From assembly GCA_012729555.1 (NCBI GenBank), contig JAAYCX010000059.1, forward strand, positions 79,588-117,669: a stretch of DNA of 38,082 bases, read 5' to 3'. Positions within the stretch are counted from its first letter, which is position 1. Every line of letters starts with the position of its first letter. The notes under the pieces were generated by a model. It was not told the origin of the DNA and searched no databases. It saw only the letters and a program-made list of their open reading frames with translations. The position numbers and the translations under genes were made by a program. This document shows positions 1 to 7,611 of the stretch, in pieces. The DNA comes from Acidobacteriota bacterium. GTDB lineage: Bacteria > Acidobacteriota > UBA6911.

Positions 1-780
1 GACCCGAAGCTCGACGGCATGGCGCTCTGGCTTTTCCTCAACAAGAAGCTCAACCACTGGAAGTCCACCCGCGCCACGGCGGAGGTGATCTACTCGCTGG
101 CGCACTATCTCAAAAACACCGGGCAGCTCGGCATCCGCGAGGGTGCGACCGTGACGGTGGGGGGCCGGAAGACCACCTTCCTGTTCGAACCGGACCGATA
201 CACCGGGAAGAAGAACCAGGTCGTCGTCCCCGGGGAGGAGATCGACCCCGCCGCGACCTCCCGCGTGACGGTCGAGAAGTCGGGCAAGGGGTACCTTCTG
301 GCCTCGGCGACGTGGCACTTCTCCACCGAGCGGCTGCCGGAAGAGGAGCGGGGGGACGCCCTGCGCCTGACGCGCACCTATTTCAAGAGGGTGAACACGG
401 GAACATCGTTCGAACTGCGGCCGCTCGGGGACGGGGCCGCGCTCTCGCCCGGCGACGAGGTGGAGGTCCATTTGTCCCTGACGAGCCGACACCCGATGGA
501 GTACGTTCACCTGCGCGACCCGCGCGGCGCCGGGTTCGAGCCGTCGGGCAACCTGTCGCGGCACAAATGGGACCTGGGGATCGCCTGGTACGAGGAGATC
601 CGCGATTCCGGCACGAACTTCTTCTTCGAGCGAGTGCCTCAGGGGGAGTACGCCTTCAGCTACCGGATCCGGGCGGCCACGGCCGGGACCTTCAAGGTCG
701 CCCCGGCCACGGTGCAGCCGATGTACGCTCCCGAATTCGCGGCCTACAGCACGGGGGCTACCCTGAGAGTGTCGCCCTGA
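1..780 (+). CDS. alpha-2-macroglobulin-like protein, C-terminal part (5' end outside window)
   Basis: The reading frame is open from base 1, so only the last 259 codons are visible and the Met at base 19 is internal. The visible part matches the C-terminal end of bacterial alpha-2-macroglobulin family proteins: a helical stretch containing TRATAEVIYSLAHYL (end of the thioester-domain helices), then beta-rich segments ending in the receptor-binding-like fold with the typical PEFAAYSTGATLRV closing strand. Family members are large periplasmic, usually lipid-anchored proteins that trap proteases or act in envelope defence. The thioester motif itself would lie upstream and cannot be checked. A convergent hairpin at 788-809 follows the stop. 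Family call is fairly sure; subtype is not. Confidence 0.8.
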   Translation, partial: DPKLDGMALWLFLNKKLNHWKSTRATAEVIYSLAHYLKNTGQLGIREGATVTVGGRKTTFLFEPDRYTGKKNQVVVPGEEIDPAATSRVTVEKSGKGYLLASATWHFSTERLPEEERGDALRLTRTYFKRVNTGTSFELRPLGDGAALSPGDEVEVHLSLTSRHPMEYVHLRDPRGAGFEPSGNLSRHKWDLGIAWYEEIRDSGTNFFFERVPQGEYAFSYRIRAATAGTFKVAPATVQPMYAPEFAAYSTGATLRVSP

Positions 781-787
781 AAAGAGG

Positions 788-809
788 ATCCGGGGAAGAA
801 ATTCCGGAT
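788..809. terminator. hairpin between convergent genes
   Basis: ATCCGG at 788-793 pairs with CCGGAT at 804-809 around a 10-nt loop. It lies in the 33-bp gap between two convergent genes, so it could end both transcripts. There is no long T-tract, so efficiency is uncertain. Confidence 0.4.
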
Positions 810-813
810 TTCC

Positions 814-1008
814 TCAAGGCTTCCTGAGAGCGGGCCACTCCGCGAAGGCCAGGTAAAAGAGCGCCAGCAGGTTGACGCCGGGGATGATCATCGTAAGGCT
901 CAACCACCCGGGAAAGCCCGCTTTCGCGAATATCCTCCAATAGGGCAGGACGATGACCAGGGCTATAAAAACCAGGATGATCCATTCGGTCGCTCCGAGT
1001 CCAAACAT
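814..1008 (-). CDS. small membrane protein, function unknown
   Basis: This 64-residue protein has two hydrophobic segments, the first at about residues 5-22 (EWIILVFIALVIVLPYW) and the second at about 30-50 (GWLSLTMIIPGVNLLALFYL), and a short WPALRKP tail. The pattern 'W..I..KAGFPGW..L..IP.VNL..L...AFAEWP' is seen in many small bacterial inner-membrane proteins of unknown role. The start at 1008 was chosen because GGAGGTGGGGAG lies just upstream; a longer frame reaching 1110 has a low-complexity, non-membrane extension and no ribosome site. A TACAAT -10 box about 70 bases upstream (1077-1082) belongs to a motif shared with two other transcripts in the window. Confidence 0.7.
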   Translation of the reverse strand: MFGLGATEWIILVFIALVIVLPYWRIFAKAGFPGWLSLTMIIPGVNLLALFYLAFAEWPALRKP

Positions 1009-1076
1009 ATTCTCCCCACCTCCCTTTCCTTCGCATACCGGACCGCCGGTTCCGCCGCCGACCCGGGCGGAACCGG

Positions 1077-1090
1077 ATTGTACCCGAAGA
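1077..1090 (-). promoter_or_regulatory. promoter -10 region for the small membrane protein (shared motif)
   Basis: Read on the minus strand this is TCTTCGGGTACAAT: a near-perfect TACAAT -10 box preceded by TCTTCGGG. The same arrangement occurs at 7555-7568 and 31333-31346, each about 70-80 bases before a minus-strand start codon. No matching -35 box is evident. Confidence 0.45.
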
Positions 1091-1203
1091 GGGTCGCACA
1101 GGATACCCATTTGCGAGTGGGGGCGGCCCGTGAAATGGGCGCGTCCCGGACTCTGATACCTTTTTCGGGTCCTGTCGTCTAATGGTTATGGGAGGATTCC
1201 GCC

Positions 1204-1986
1204 ATGATACCGAGTCGACCGATGAAGCTTGCCGCCGTCCTGGCAGGATGGATAATCACCGCCGCGGCCCTGGCGTTGCCGGCCCCGCTTCATGCGCAGG
1301 ACGACGCGTCGGCTTCTTCCCCCTCCGGCTTCGCCCTGGGGCGACCCCGGGTCTTTCTCGGCGGCCACCTCGGGTTGTTCGCCCCGCGGGCCGACAGCGA
1401 CCTCTATGACATGATCACGCGGGAATTGACGCTGGACAAAAGCGATTTCCGCGCCGCCACCGTCGGCGGGGATTTCGGAATTCCCTTCGCCTCCCATTTC
1501 GCCGCGGTGGTTAGCCTGGGATATTCCCGCTCCACCAGCCGTTCCGAATCCCGCGATTTCATCGAGTCCAATGGGGATCCGATAACCCAGACCACCCGCT
1601 TGAGCCAGGTGCCACTGACGGTGACCTTGCGCTATTACCCCAGGAAACTGGGGGAGACGGTCGGCAGCTTTGCATGGATCCCTACCCGGCTCAACCCCTA
1701 CCTGGGCGCCGGGGCCGGCATCCTCCATTATGATTTCTCGCAATATGGACGGTTTGTGGACAGAAACACCCTGGATATCTTCGACGCGGACCTGAAGTCC
1801 TCGGGCCTCACCGACACCGAACACGTGGCCGCCGGGATGGACGTGAGTCTCACCCCCCGGGTTTTCGTGAACGGCGAGGCCCGCTACAGCTGGGCCGGGG
1901 CCGATCTGTCGAGCGATTTCACCGGGTTCCAGCCAATCGACCTGGGAGGGTTCCGGTTGCTCGGGGGGGTGTATTTCCGGTTCTGA
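1204..1986 (+). CDS. outer-membrane beta-barrel protein (porin family-like)
   Basis: The 260-residue product has an N-terminal signal peptide (residues 1-31, cleavage likely after PAPLHA), then alternating amphipathic strands rich in aromatic and Gly residues (VFLGGHLGLFAPR, VVSLGYSRS, PLTVTLRYYP, NPYLGAGAGILHY, FVNGEARYSW, GFRLLGGVYFRF) and a C-terminal Phe, the signature of BAM-inserted barrels. About eight strands fit an OmpA/OmpW-sized barrel. A ribosome site GGAGG sits 8 bases before the ATG. The substrate or partner is unknown. It is transcribed in the same direction as the next gene 45 bp downstream and may share its transcript. Confidence 0.75.
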   Translation: MIPSRPMKLAAVLAGWIITAAALALPAPLHAQDDASASSPSGFALGRPRVFLGGHLGLFAPRADSDLYDMITRELTLDKSDFRAATVGGDFGIPFASHFAAVVSLGYSRSTSRSESRDFIESNGDPITQTTRLSQVPLTVTLRYYPRKLGETVGSFAWIPTRLNPYLGAGAGILHYDFSQYGRFVDRNTLDIFDADLKSSGLTDTEHVAAGMDVSLTPRVFVNGEARYSWAGADLSSDFTGFQPIDLGGFRLLGGVYFRF

Positions 1987-2031
1987 GAAGAAGGTCGTAT
2001 ATGAATATGGGTATTGGAGAGGCAGGCGCAC

Positions 2032-3321
2032 ATGAAAACCATCAATGATTTCGAGAAAATCCGCGGTATTTGCCTGCTCGTGCTCTGGCTGCTTCTGGTC
2101 CCCGGAATATCGGCCGCCCAGGCAGGCACACCCGCAGATCCGGATCCATCGATCATTCCATGGCTGGGCGCCTGGAGGGCGGTCGATGAACCGGCGGCAT
2201 CGGACGGCTCGGCAGCGGCGGAACCGGGCGTTTTGGAGATTCGGCCCGCTGCCGCCGGCAGGGGGCTGGAGATCACGCGCGCGGGAGCCGAAAAACCGGT
2301 CAGCGAGACCATCATTCCCGATGGGAGTTCCCATACCGATGAGACCGACACCTGCACCGCAACCCGGACCTACCGATGGGAACGGCAGACCGGCCTTCTC
2401 ATCGGAAATTCCGAGATCCGGTGCGGGGATTCCCCCGGTTATGCTCTTTCAAACATCAAGATGATGACGGCCCCCGGCCGGATGACGGACATCCTGGCCA
2501 TAAAGGCCCCGGAACAGACGCGCGTAGCCGTGCGGCGCTTCGTCTTCGAAAAGGATCTGGCATCGGAAGCGGGAGTTTTTCCGGACCAGGCCGGATGGGC
2601 CCTGCGTTCGGCGTTGAGCGCCCCCTGGGGCCTCGAAGATGTCCTGCATCTATCCAAAACGATAGAGGCCCCCGTTCTGCAGGCCGCACTGCTCGAGAGG
2701 GATGTCGAGGTCCGGATGGACGCCGGATCGCTCAGGCGGATGAAGGCCGCCGGGGTACCGGATCCGGTCGTAGACCTCCTGGTCGCCCTCGCGCTGCCGG
2801 AAAAATTCCAGATCAGCCGGAACGGCCGGGTCGCCCTGGCGTCCCCCCCTCCGGCCGCTCGAAGCTATTCCACGGCCTATGTCTATCCGGGAGACCCCTA
2901 TTACGACCCTTACGCGTATTATGTCCCTTACCGCCTCTACGGTTATCCCTGGGGATCCTACTGGAGCCACTCCCCCTTCTGGTGGGGCTATCCGCTCTAC
3001 GTCTACCCGGTACCCGTCGGCGGAGGAAGCGGAGGCGGAGACACGCCCCCCCCGGCCTCGGGCGGCCGGCTTTCCGCCGAACGCGGGTACGTAAGGATCA
3101 CCCCCCGTGACGGCGCCCCGAAGGCGGTCCCCCGCAACGGAGCCGCGGCGCCCTCCACGAGAACCGTGCGCGTGCCCTCTTCGGGCGGGGGGGCCGCGGT
3201 GTCCGCGCAGTCATCCAGCGGGGGGTCCGGTTCCAGCGGGAATGCGGCTCCTTCTCCGTCGGCCTCCCCGTCCGGCTATTCGGGCGGAGGGGGGGGCGGC
3301 CAGGCCGTGCCCCGAAATTAG
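2032..3321 (+). CDS. secreted protein with Tyr/Trp-rich and Gly/Ser-rich C-terminal region, unknown function
   Basis: I do not recognise this 429-residue protein. It has a signal peptide (about residues 10-31, LLVLWLLLVPGISAAQA) and a folded part (about 32-270) with a repeated Arg/Glu-rich helical stretch. A striking aromatic segment follows at about 280-325, full of Tyr, Trp and Pro (for example YPGDPYYDPYAYYVPYRLYG). The last 100 residues are low complexity, Gly, Ser and Ala rich. The ATG at 2032 is preferred over an in-frame TTG at 2014; GGAGAGG lies about 9 bases upstream. The composition suggests a surface or matrix protein that could be cross-linked or aggregate, but that is inference. 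Confidence 0.65.
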   Translation: MKTINDFEKIRGICLLVLWLLLVPGISAAQAGTPADPDPSIIPWLGAWRAVDEPAASDGSAAAEPGVLEIRPAAAGRGLEITRAGAEKPVSETIIPDGSSHTDETDTCTATRTYRWERQTGLLIGNSEIRCGDSPGYALSNIKMMTAPGRMTDILAIKAPEQTRVAVRRFVFEKDLASEAGVFPDQAGWALRSALSAPWGLEDVLHLSKTIEAPVLQAALLERDVEVRMDAGSLRRMKAAGVPDPVVDLLVALALPEKFQISRNGRVALASPPPAARSYSTAYVYPGDPYYDPYAYYVPYRLYGYPWGSYWSHSPFWWGYPLYVYPVPVGGGSGGGDTPPPASGGRLSAERGYVRITPRDGAPKAVPRNGAAAPSTRTVRVPSSGGGAAVSAQSSSGGSGSSGNAAPSPSASPSGYSGGGGGGQAVPRN

Positions 3322-3348
3322 CCCGGATCGATCCCGATCATCGAAGGC

Positions 3349-3368
3349 GCCGCCTGAAAATCGGCGGC
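3349..3368 (+). terminator. short GC hairpin after the Tyr-rich protein gene
   Basis: GCCGCC at 3349-3354 pairs with GGCGGC at 3363-3368 around an 8-nt AT-rich loop, 27 bases after the stop codon. The stem is short and lacks a T-tract. The rest of this 207-bp gap also has a 6-bp inverted repeat, GACCTG/CAGGTC, at 3441-3458 that could be an operator. Confidence 0.25.
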
Positions 3369-3528
3369 CTCCCGCACCCATGCAGCCTCACCCGGGGAAC
3401 TCCTGCGCATGAACGGTGTCCATGTAGATAGAAGCAACGAGACCTGAAAGTCCAGGTCCCCGCCACCTTCCGGATTTGTGGTTGAAACATCGAACTCGGA
3501 ACCGACGCAGAAATCGGGGGAGGTGTCT

Positions 3529-4284
3529 ATGTTCGAATCCATGAATCGCGAAGACCGAAGGAACCCGCTTCAAAGCCTCGCCTCTTTCCTCCTTTCGCTT
3601 TGTGTCCACGGCACCATCCTCGGGGTGATCGTGGTCTTGCCGCTGCTGTTCTCCGGCGCGCTGCAGCCCGGGGAGTCGGTGTTTTTCATCCTGGACGCTC
3701 CCGGGCCGCCGGTCCTGCCGCCGCTTCCCGCGCCGCCGGCAACCGGGAGCGCACCGCGCGGGGAAGCGGCGACCGACCGCACCATCGATTATGCGCCCGC
3801 GGCCATTCCCGGAGAGATTCTGCGCCGGTCCGTGGAGCCCCCGCGCGAGGGGGGACCGGCTCCGTTCGGATGGGAGCGCGGCATAACGGGACCGGGCATC
3901 GTCGTCCAGGAGGCCGGGGACGGGTCCGCGATCGCGGATTATGTGTCAAGCCTCAAACCGAAGGAGATGCCGCTTCCCCCACGCCCGGAAAAACCCGCCC
4001 CGATTCCCGTGGTCGGCAGCCTGCAGGCATCCAGGATCCTCTACAAGGTGAGTCCCATGTATCCGGATCTGGCACGGGCGACCCGTACCTCGGGAACGGT
4101 CGAGCTGGAAGCCGTCATCGATGAGGAGGGGAATGTCTCGGACCTCGCGGTCGTCAGCGGGCACCCTCTCCTGGTCGATGCGGCGATAGCAGCGGTGCGG
4201 CAGTGGAAATATTCCCCGACCATCCTGAACGGCGAGCCGATGCGGGTCGTAGCCCGGATCCTGGTGACCTTCCGGATTCAGTGA
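3529..4284 (+). CDS. TonB family energy-transducer protein
   Basis: The 251-residue product has the TonB plan: a short cytosolic N-terminus, one inner-membrane anchor (about residues 17-41), a Pro-rich periplasmic spacer (PPVLPPLPAPP and PLPPRPEKPAPIP), and a C-terminal TonB domain from about 170 (SPMYPDLARATRTSGTVELE, then VSGHPLLVDAAIAAVRQWKYSPTILNG). Such proteins couple the proton motive force through ExbB/ExbD to TonB-dependent outer-membrane receptors; no exbB/exbD lies in the window. The GTVELEAVIDEEGNVSDL form is that of the orphan TonB proteins common in Acidobacteriota and Myxococcota. The start at 3529 follows GGGGGAGGTGTCT; an upstream in-frame start at 3478 has no comparable ribosome site. 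Confidence 0.88.
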   Translation: MFESMNREDRRNPLQSLASFLLSLCVHGTILGVIVVLPLLFSGALQPGESVFFILDAPGPPVLPPLPAPPATGSAPRGEAATDRTIDYAPAAIPGEILRRSVEPPREGGPAPFGWERGITGPGIVVQEAGDGSAIADYVSSLKPKEMPLPPRPEKPAPIPVVGSLQASRILYKVSPMYPDLARATRTSGTVELEAVIDEEGNVSDLAVVSGHPLLVDAAIAAVRQWKYSPTILNGEPMRVVARILVTFRIQ

Positions 4285-4286
4285 AA

Positions 4287-4320
4287 AACGGGGACGTCCG
4301 GAATTCCGGCCGTCCCCGTT
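4287..4320. terminator. bidirectional intrinsic terminator
   Basis: AACGGGGACG (4287-4296) pairs with CGTCCCCGTT (4311-4320), and the loop region is itself a CCGGAATTCCGG palindrome, giving a stem of about 16 bp with one mismatch. On the minus strand the stem runs straight into TTTTTC, the classic T-tract, so it best serves the minus-strand gene ending at 4324, while also lying directly after the TonB gene. Confidence 0.75.
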
Positions 4321-4323
4321 CCA

Positions 4324-5799
4324 TTACGCGGGGGACGACGAGTCTATGGGGCCGATGAAATCCACGTTCATCCGCATCATTTCCTCACGCAGCGCCTTCG
4401 TGTAGACCCCGGCCACCATCACGTGATGGATCCCCATGATCTTCTGGAGGAACACATCGGCGTCGCGGACCTCGAGTTCGACCCGGTTGGAGCAGTACCG
4501 CCGCATTTCTTCCATCCCGGCGGGCGGGTTTTCGAAGGAAGGCTGGGCGGTGTCGTCGATCCCCTCCCGCGTTCTTCCCGGCCAGGCCACGAACGTCCCG
4601 AGATCCTTGCTGAACCCGCCCAACGTCACCTCGAGGCCCGCGGGGAAGGAGACCTGGGGCGTGACGCCCCCCATCCCATGGTAGTCCCGGAGCTTGTAGG
4701 GGAGGGCCGGGGCCTCCCGCCCCAGCAACCGCAGCGGGGCGACGCAGTGGCGCAGCACGGTCCTCGATTTTTCGAGGTCCACGGAGGAGACGTTGCAGAA
4801 ATAGGAGGGCTTGCGGCTGATCTCCTGGAGAACGATGGTGGTCAGCATGCCGCACACGTCCGCCTCGCACGGGAAGGCGTACCCTTCGTCACGCAACCGG
4901 GTGAAGGCCAGGCAGGGGACCGGCACCTTCCGCTTGGCGTCGAAGGAGAAGCTCAGGCAGTCGATCGAGAGCCCCGCCAGGCCCTCCCTCTCCACGATCG
5001 AGCGAAGGAGTACGTACATCCTGGAGGCTTCCAGGAGCACGTCGTCCGTGGGCTCGACGACGGCGGCCGCTTCCCTCTTCCACCGCTCCATCTCCCCCCT
5101 GGCGTCCCCCGCGCTCACGCCCCCCAGCAGGTCCGCCAGTTGCTCCACCGGCCGGTGTTCCAGGCGGACTCCCGTCCGGTTGTAAACCATCTCCGCCGTC
5201 AGGTCGCGCGACGGCACGCTCGAGGAATCGAACGGCCGGCCGTAGATGACGGCCCGCTTCCCCTCGAGCAGCCTGGGGGCGGCCAGGATTTTCATCAACT
5301 CGATGGCGTGCGCCTCCGAGTTGGCCAGGAGGGCGTTCGCGCCCTTGACCCGGAACCCCGCGGCGGCGTTCGCCTCCATCATGATCAGCTCCGGGACCGG
5401 GGGGAGCAGGATCATCGGGACGTCGATCGGGTCGAGTTCCACGGGAAGGTTCCCGGCATTCAGCATCGTACGCGGCAACCCGAAGAAGAGGATGTCCGGG
5501 TCCTCCGCCCGGATGGCCCGGGTGATTTCCTGCGGCTTCTGGTAATCGGCCCTGGCCGTGACCACGGAAAACTCGAATTCCCTTATGGCCTTCACCGACT
5601 GGATCAGCCGCTCGTAGGACTGGGGGGCGTCGCTCAGAAGGAGCAGTTTGCGCCCCTTCCCCGCGTAGGCGCGCCTGCGCATGCCTGTGGAAGGTCGGGC
5701 CATCACCTCCGGAAGGGCGGTGGCCATGCCCGCCAGGGCCGTCGTCCTGATAAAATCGCGTCTTCCCACGTGAATGCAGCCACAGTGCCCGTTCGCCAT
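4324..5799 (-). CDS. TAT-exported L-fucose/L-arabinose isomerase-fold protein
   Basis: The 491-residue product starts with a twin-arginine leader (GRRDFIRTTALAGMATALP, about residues 12-30), so the protein is probably folded in the cytosol and then exported. The body resembles the FucI/AraA-like sugar isomerase superfamily: an N-terminal Rossmann-like part (VVTARADYQKPQEITRAI, DPDILFFGLP), a middle part with LSIDCLSF and CLAFTRLRDEGYAFPCEADVCGMLTTIVLQ, and a C-terminal barrel part with HCVAPLRL and HGMGGVTPQV. The EADVCGMLTT-type segment is typical of proteins annotated as L-fucose isomerase C-terminal domain proteins. Ribosome site AAGGGAGAG lies upstream of the ATG. An exported isomerase is odd, so the real reaction may differ. 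It lies 100 bp downstream of the flavoprotein gene and may be cotranscribed. Confidence 0.72.
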   Translation of the reverse strand: MANGHCGCIHVGRRDFIRTTALAGMATALPEVMARPSTGMRRRAYAGKGRKLLLLSDAPQSYERLIQSVKAIREFEFSVVTARADYQKPQEITRAIRAEDPDILFFGLPRTMLNAGNLPVELDPIDVPMILLPPVPELIMMEANAAAGFRVKGANALLANSEAHAIELMKILAAPRLLEGKRAVIYGRPFDSSSVPSRDLTAEMVYNRTGVRLEHRPVEQLADLLGGVSAGDARGEMERWKREAAAVVEPTDDVLLEASRMYVLLRSIVEREGLAGLSIDCLSFSFDAKRKVPVPCLAFTRLRDEGYAFPCEADVCGMLTTIVLQEISRKPSYFCNVSSVDLEKSRTVLRHCVAPLRLLGREAPALPYKLRDYHGMGGVTPQVSFPAGLEVTLGGFSKDLGTFVAWPGRTREGIDDTAQPSFENPPAGMEEMRRYCSNRVELEVRDADVFLQKIMGIHHVMVAGVYTKALREEMMRMNVDFIGPIDSSSPA

Positions 5800-5880
5800 C
5801 GCTCTCTCCCTTTATGAAACCCTCTGATGTCCCAAGACGGTATACGTGTCGATCCTCTACAGCCGGGGCGCCCGGCGGCA

Positions 5881-5894
5881 CCGGGACGTCCCGG
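5881..5894. terminator. 14-bp perfect palindrome after the flavoprotein gene
   Basis: CCGGGACGTCCCGG lies 6 bases beyond the stop of the minus-strand flavoprotein gene, and a further GC-rich repeat (about 5863-5876) lies next to it. No T-tract follows, so it may only partly separate the two minus-strand genes. Confidence 0.35.
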
Positions 5895-5899
5895 TTATC

Positions 5900-7483
5900 T
5901 TACGATTCCTTGACCCGCTCTGCGGCGGCGGCGTTCCCGCCGGCGATCCGGCCGGTGCAGAGGGCCTCGGAGTTGTTCCCGCCGCCGTTGTACATCCATC
6001 CCCAGAAGGAGCCGAGTTCGCCCGCGCTGTACAGGCGCGGAATCGGCCGGCCGTCGGGATCGACCACCTCGCAGTTCGGGTTTCTCCTGGGTCCCCCCTG
6101 GGTATTGTAGGTCGCCGGGTACATCTTGACGCAGTAGAAGGGAGGCTTTTCGATCGACACGAGGCTCCGGGCCGGGCGGGCGAATTCCGGATCGAGCTTG
6201 TCGGCGCAGTACCCGTTGTACCTGGCCACGGTCGCCTCCAGTTCGGCCGGCTTGATTTCGAGCCGCTCCGCCAGGTCCGCGAGGCTCTCCCCCTTGACGA
6301 TCCACCCCTTTTCGATCTCCTTGGAGTTGTCGCGGCTCGCCTGGTAGTTGCCGAACCAGCCGAACCAGCCGAACTTCCACCCCGCGCCGCCGACGACCGG
6401 GCCCCGCAGCCGCGTCGTCTCGTCGAAGATCGCGTAGCACGGAATCCGCGTGAAGTCCCCGATCACCCCGTCGAAGAAGAGGAGGTGCTCCTTGTGCCCG
6501 AACCCGTGGCGGTTGTCGCGCAGTTCGCTCATGAAGCGTCGGCCGGTCTTGTCGACGAGGATGTACCCGTTCCCCGGGATGGACGCCGGGATCAGGACGG
6601 GCTCGAACTCCGGCACCATCATGCACCCGATGCCGGCGAGAGAGTTGTTCATGTGCCAGAGCGCCGCGCCCGCCTTCTGCGCCATCCGGATCCCGTCCCC
6701 GGTGTTTCCCGGGGTCCCCCGCCCGTAGGTGGGCCATCCCGGCAGGAACTGCTTCTGCATCTCGAAGTCGAATTCGAACCCGCCGCACGCGAGGATGACG
6801 CCTTTGCGCGCCCCGATGGCGATCGGTTTTCCCGCCGCCGTCGCCCGGACTCCCAGGACCTCGCGGGTGGAGGGGGACAGGACGAGGTCCACCGCCGGCG
6901 TTTCGTACAGCACCTCGATCCCCCGCTTCTCAACCTCCCCCCGGATCGGGATCCAGAGTTTGCCGTCCCCGGCCCCGCTGTTGCTCCAGGTGCGCACGCA
7001 CGCCGCGCCCGGCAGTTCCGGGTGTTCCGGCTGGAATATGCCCAGGGGCGCGGCCTTCACCCCCATCTTCGCGAGCCATTCGTTCAGCCCCATCATGGCT
7101 TCGGCCAGGGCACGGATGCTTTCCTTGTCGGTGAGCCCGTTGCTGAGCGCCTCCATGTGCTGGAGCGCCTCGGGCAGGTTCGTCGGCGTCCACCACATGT
7201 TCCCCGACACGCGGCTGTTGCCTCCCTCATGCTCCCGCGTCATCTTCTCCAGGACGAGGACCTTGGCGCCGGCGTCATGAGCCGTAATGGCGGCCGCCAG
7301 CCCCGCGAATCCCGTCCCCAGGATCACGACATCCGCCTCCCGGTCCCACCGGGGCGTCTGCCGCCCCCGGGGCTGGCCCCAGGCGTCCCACGCGCCGGCG
7401 GCGGCGACGGCCGGGGCGGCTACGGCGGCCCCTTTAAGAAATCCGCGACGATTCATCTCCCTGGTCGGTTTCCGCTCGGTCAT
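5900..7483 (-). CDS. TAT-exported FAD-dependent oxidoreductase (fumarate reductase / 3-ketosteroid dehydrogenase-type flavoprotein)
   Basis: The 527-residue product begins with a TAT leader (NRRGFLKGAAVAAPAVAAAG) and then carries the FAD-binding dinucleotide motif VVILGTGFAGLAAAITAHDAG followed by VLVLEK at about residues 52-80, a substrate-cap domain, and a C-terminal FAD-closing segment with PRLYSAGELGSFWGW and NGGGNNSEALCTGRIAGGN. This is the FAD_binding_2 family that includes fumarate and urocanate reductases, tricarballylate dehydrogenase and ketosteroid dehydrogenases. No haem-binding CxxCH domain is present, so its periplasmic electron partner must be another protein. Ribosome site GGGAGGGG lies before the ATG. 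The promoter motif at 7541-7575 precedes it. The substrate is unknown; the neighbours suggest a ring compound. Confidence 0.85.
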   Translation of the reverse strand: MTERKPTREMNRRGFLKGAAVAAPAVAAAGAWDAWGQPRGRQTPRWDREADVVILGTGFAGLAAAITAHDAGAKVLVLEKMTREHEGGNSRVSGNMWWTPTNLPEALQHMEALSNGLTDKESIRALAEAMMGLNEWLAKMGVKAAPLGIFQPEHPELPGAACVRTWSNSGAGDGKLWIPIRGEVEKRGIEVLYETPAVDLVLSPSTREVLGVRATAAGKPIAIGARKGVILACGGFEFDFEMQKQFLPGWPTYGRGTPGNTGDGIRMAQKAGAALWHMNNSLAGIGCMMVPEFEPVLIPASIPGNGYILVDKTGRRFMSELRDNRHGFGHKEHLLFFDGVIGDFTRIPCYAIFDETTRLRGPVVGGAGWKFGWFGWFGNYQASRDNSKEIEKGWIVKGESLADLAERLEIKPAELEATVARYNGYCADKLDPEFARPARSLVSIEKPPFYCVKMYPATYNTQGGPRRNPNCEVVDPDGRPIPRLYSAGELGSFWGWMYNGGGNNSEALCTGRIAGGNAAAAERVKES

Positions 7484-7540
7484 TCTTCCCCTCCCTAAAT
7501 GATGAACATCAGCCCGGGACGGCCCCCCTCTGGACTATGC

Positions 7541-7575
7541 TTGACTATGGCGGCATTTTACCCGAAGATCGTGGC
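7541..7575 (-). promoter_or_regulatory. promoter region of the flavoprotein gene; copy of a 35-bp shared element
   Basis: On the minus strand TAAAAT (7555-7560) is preceded by TCTTCGGG and followed by GCCGCC. The whole 35-bp block matches 31319-31353 at 30 of 35 positions by eye. The -10 box lies about 70 bases before the ATG at 7483. On the plus strand it lies in the leader region of the sulfatase, so it might act on both genes. Confidence 0.5.
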
Positions 7576-7611
7576 ATTGCTGAGCATATTTTCTTCATCC
7601 GGGAGGGCATG

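Noticed and set aside
1171-1240. possible tRNA-Glu gene
   Set aside because: Only the first ~20 bases resemble a tRNA; the anticodon arm, T-arm and acceptor end are absent, and the region runs into the beta-barrel gene with its own ribosome site.
1186-2334. 382-codon minus-strand frame
   Set aside because: It is antisense to the beta-barrel and Tyr-rich protein genes, both of which have signal peptides and ribosome sites; this frame has neither.
5846-7498. 550-codon plus-strand frame
   Set aside because: It is antisense to the TAT-exported flavoprotein, whose FAD motifs are unmistakable; the shadow is His/Asp/Val/Pro-rich without motifs.
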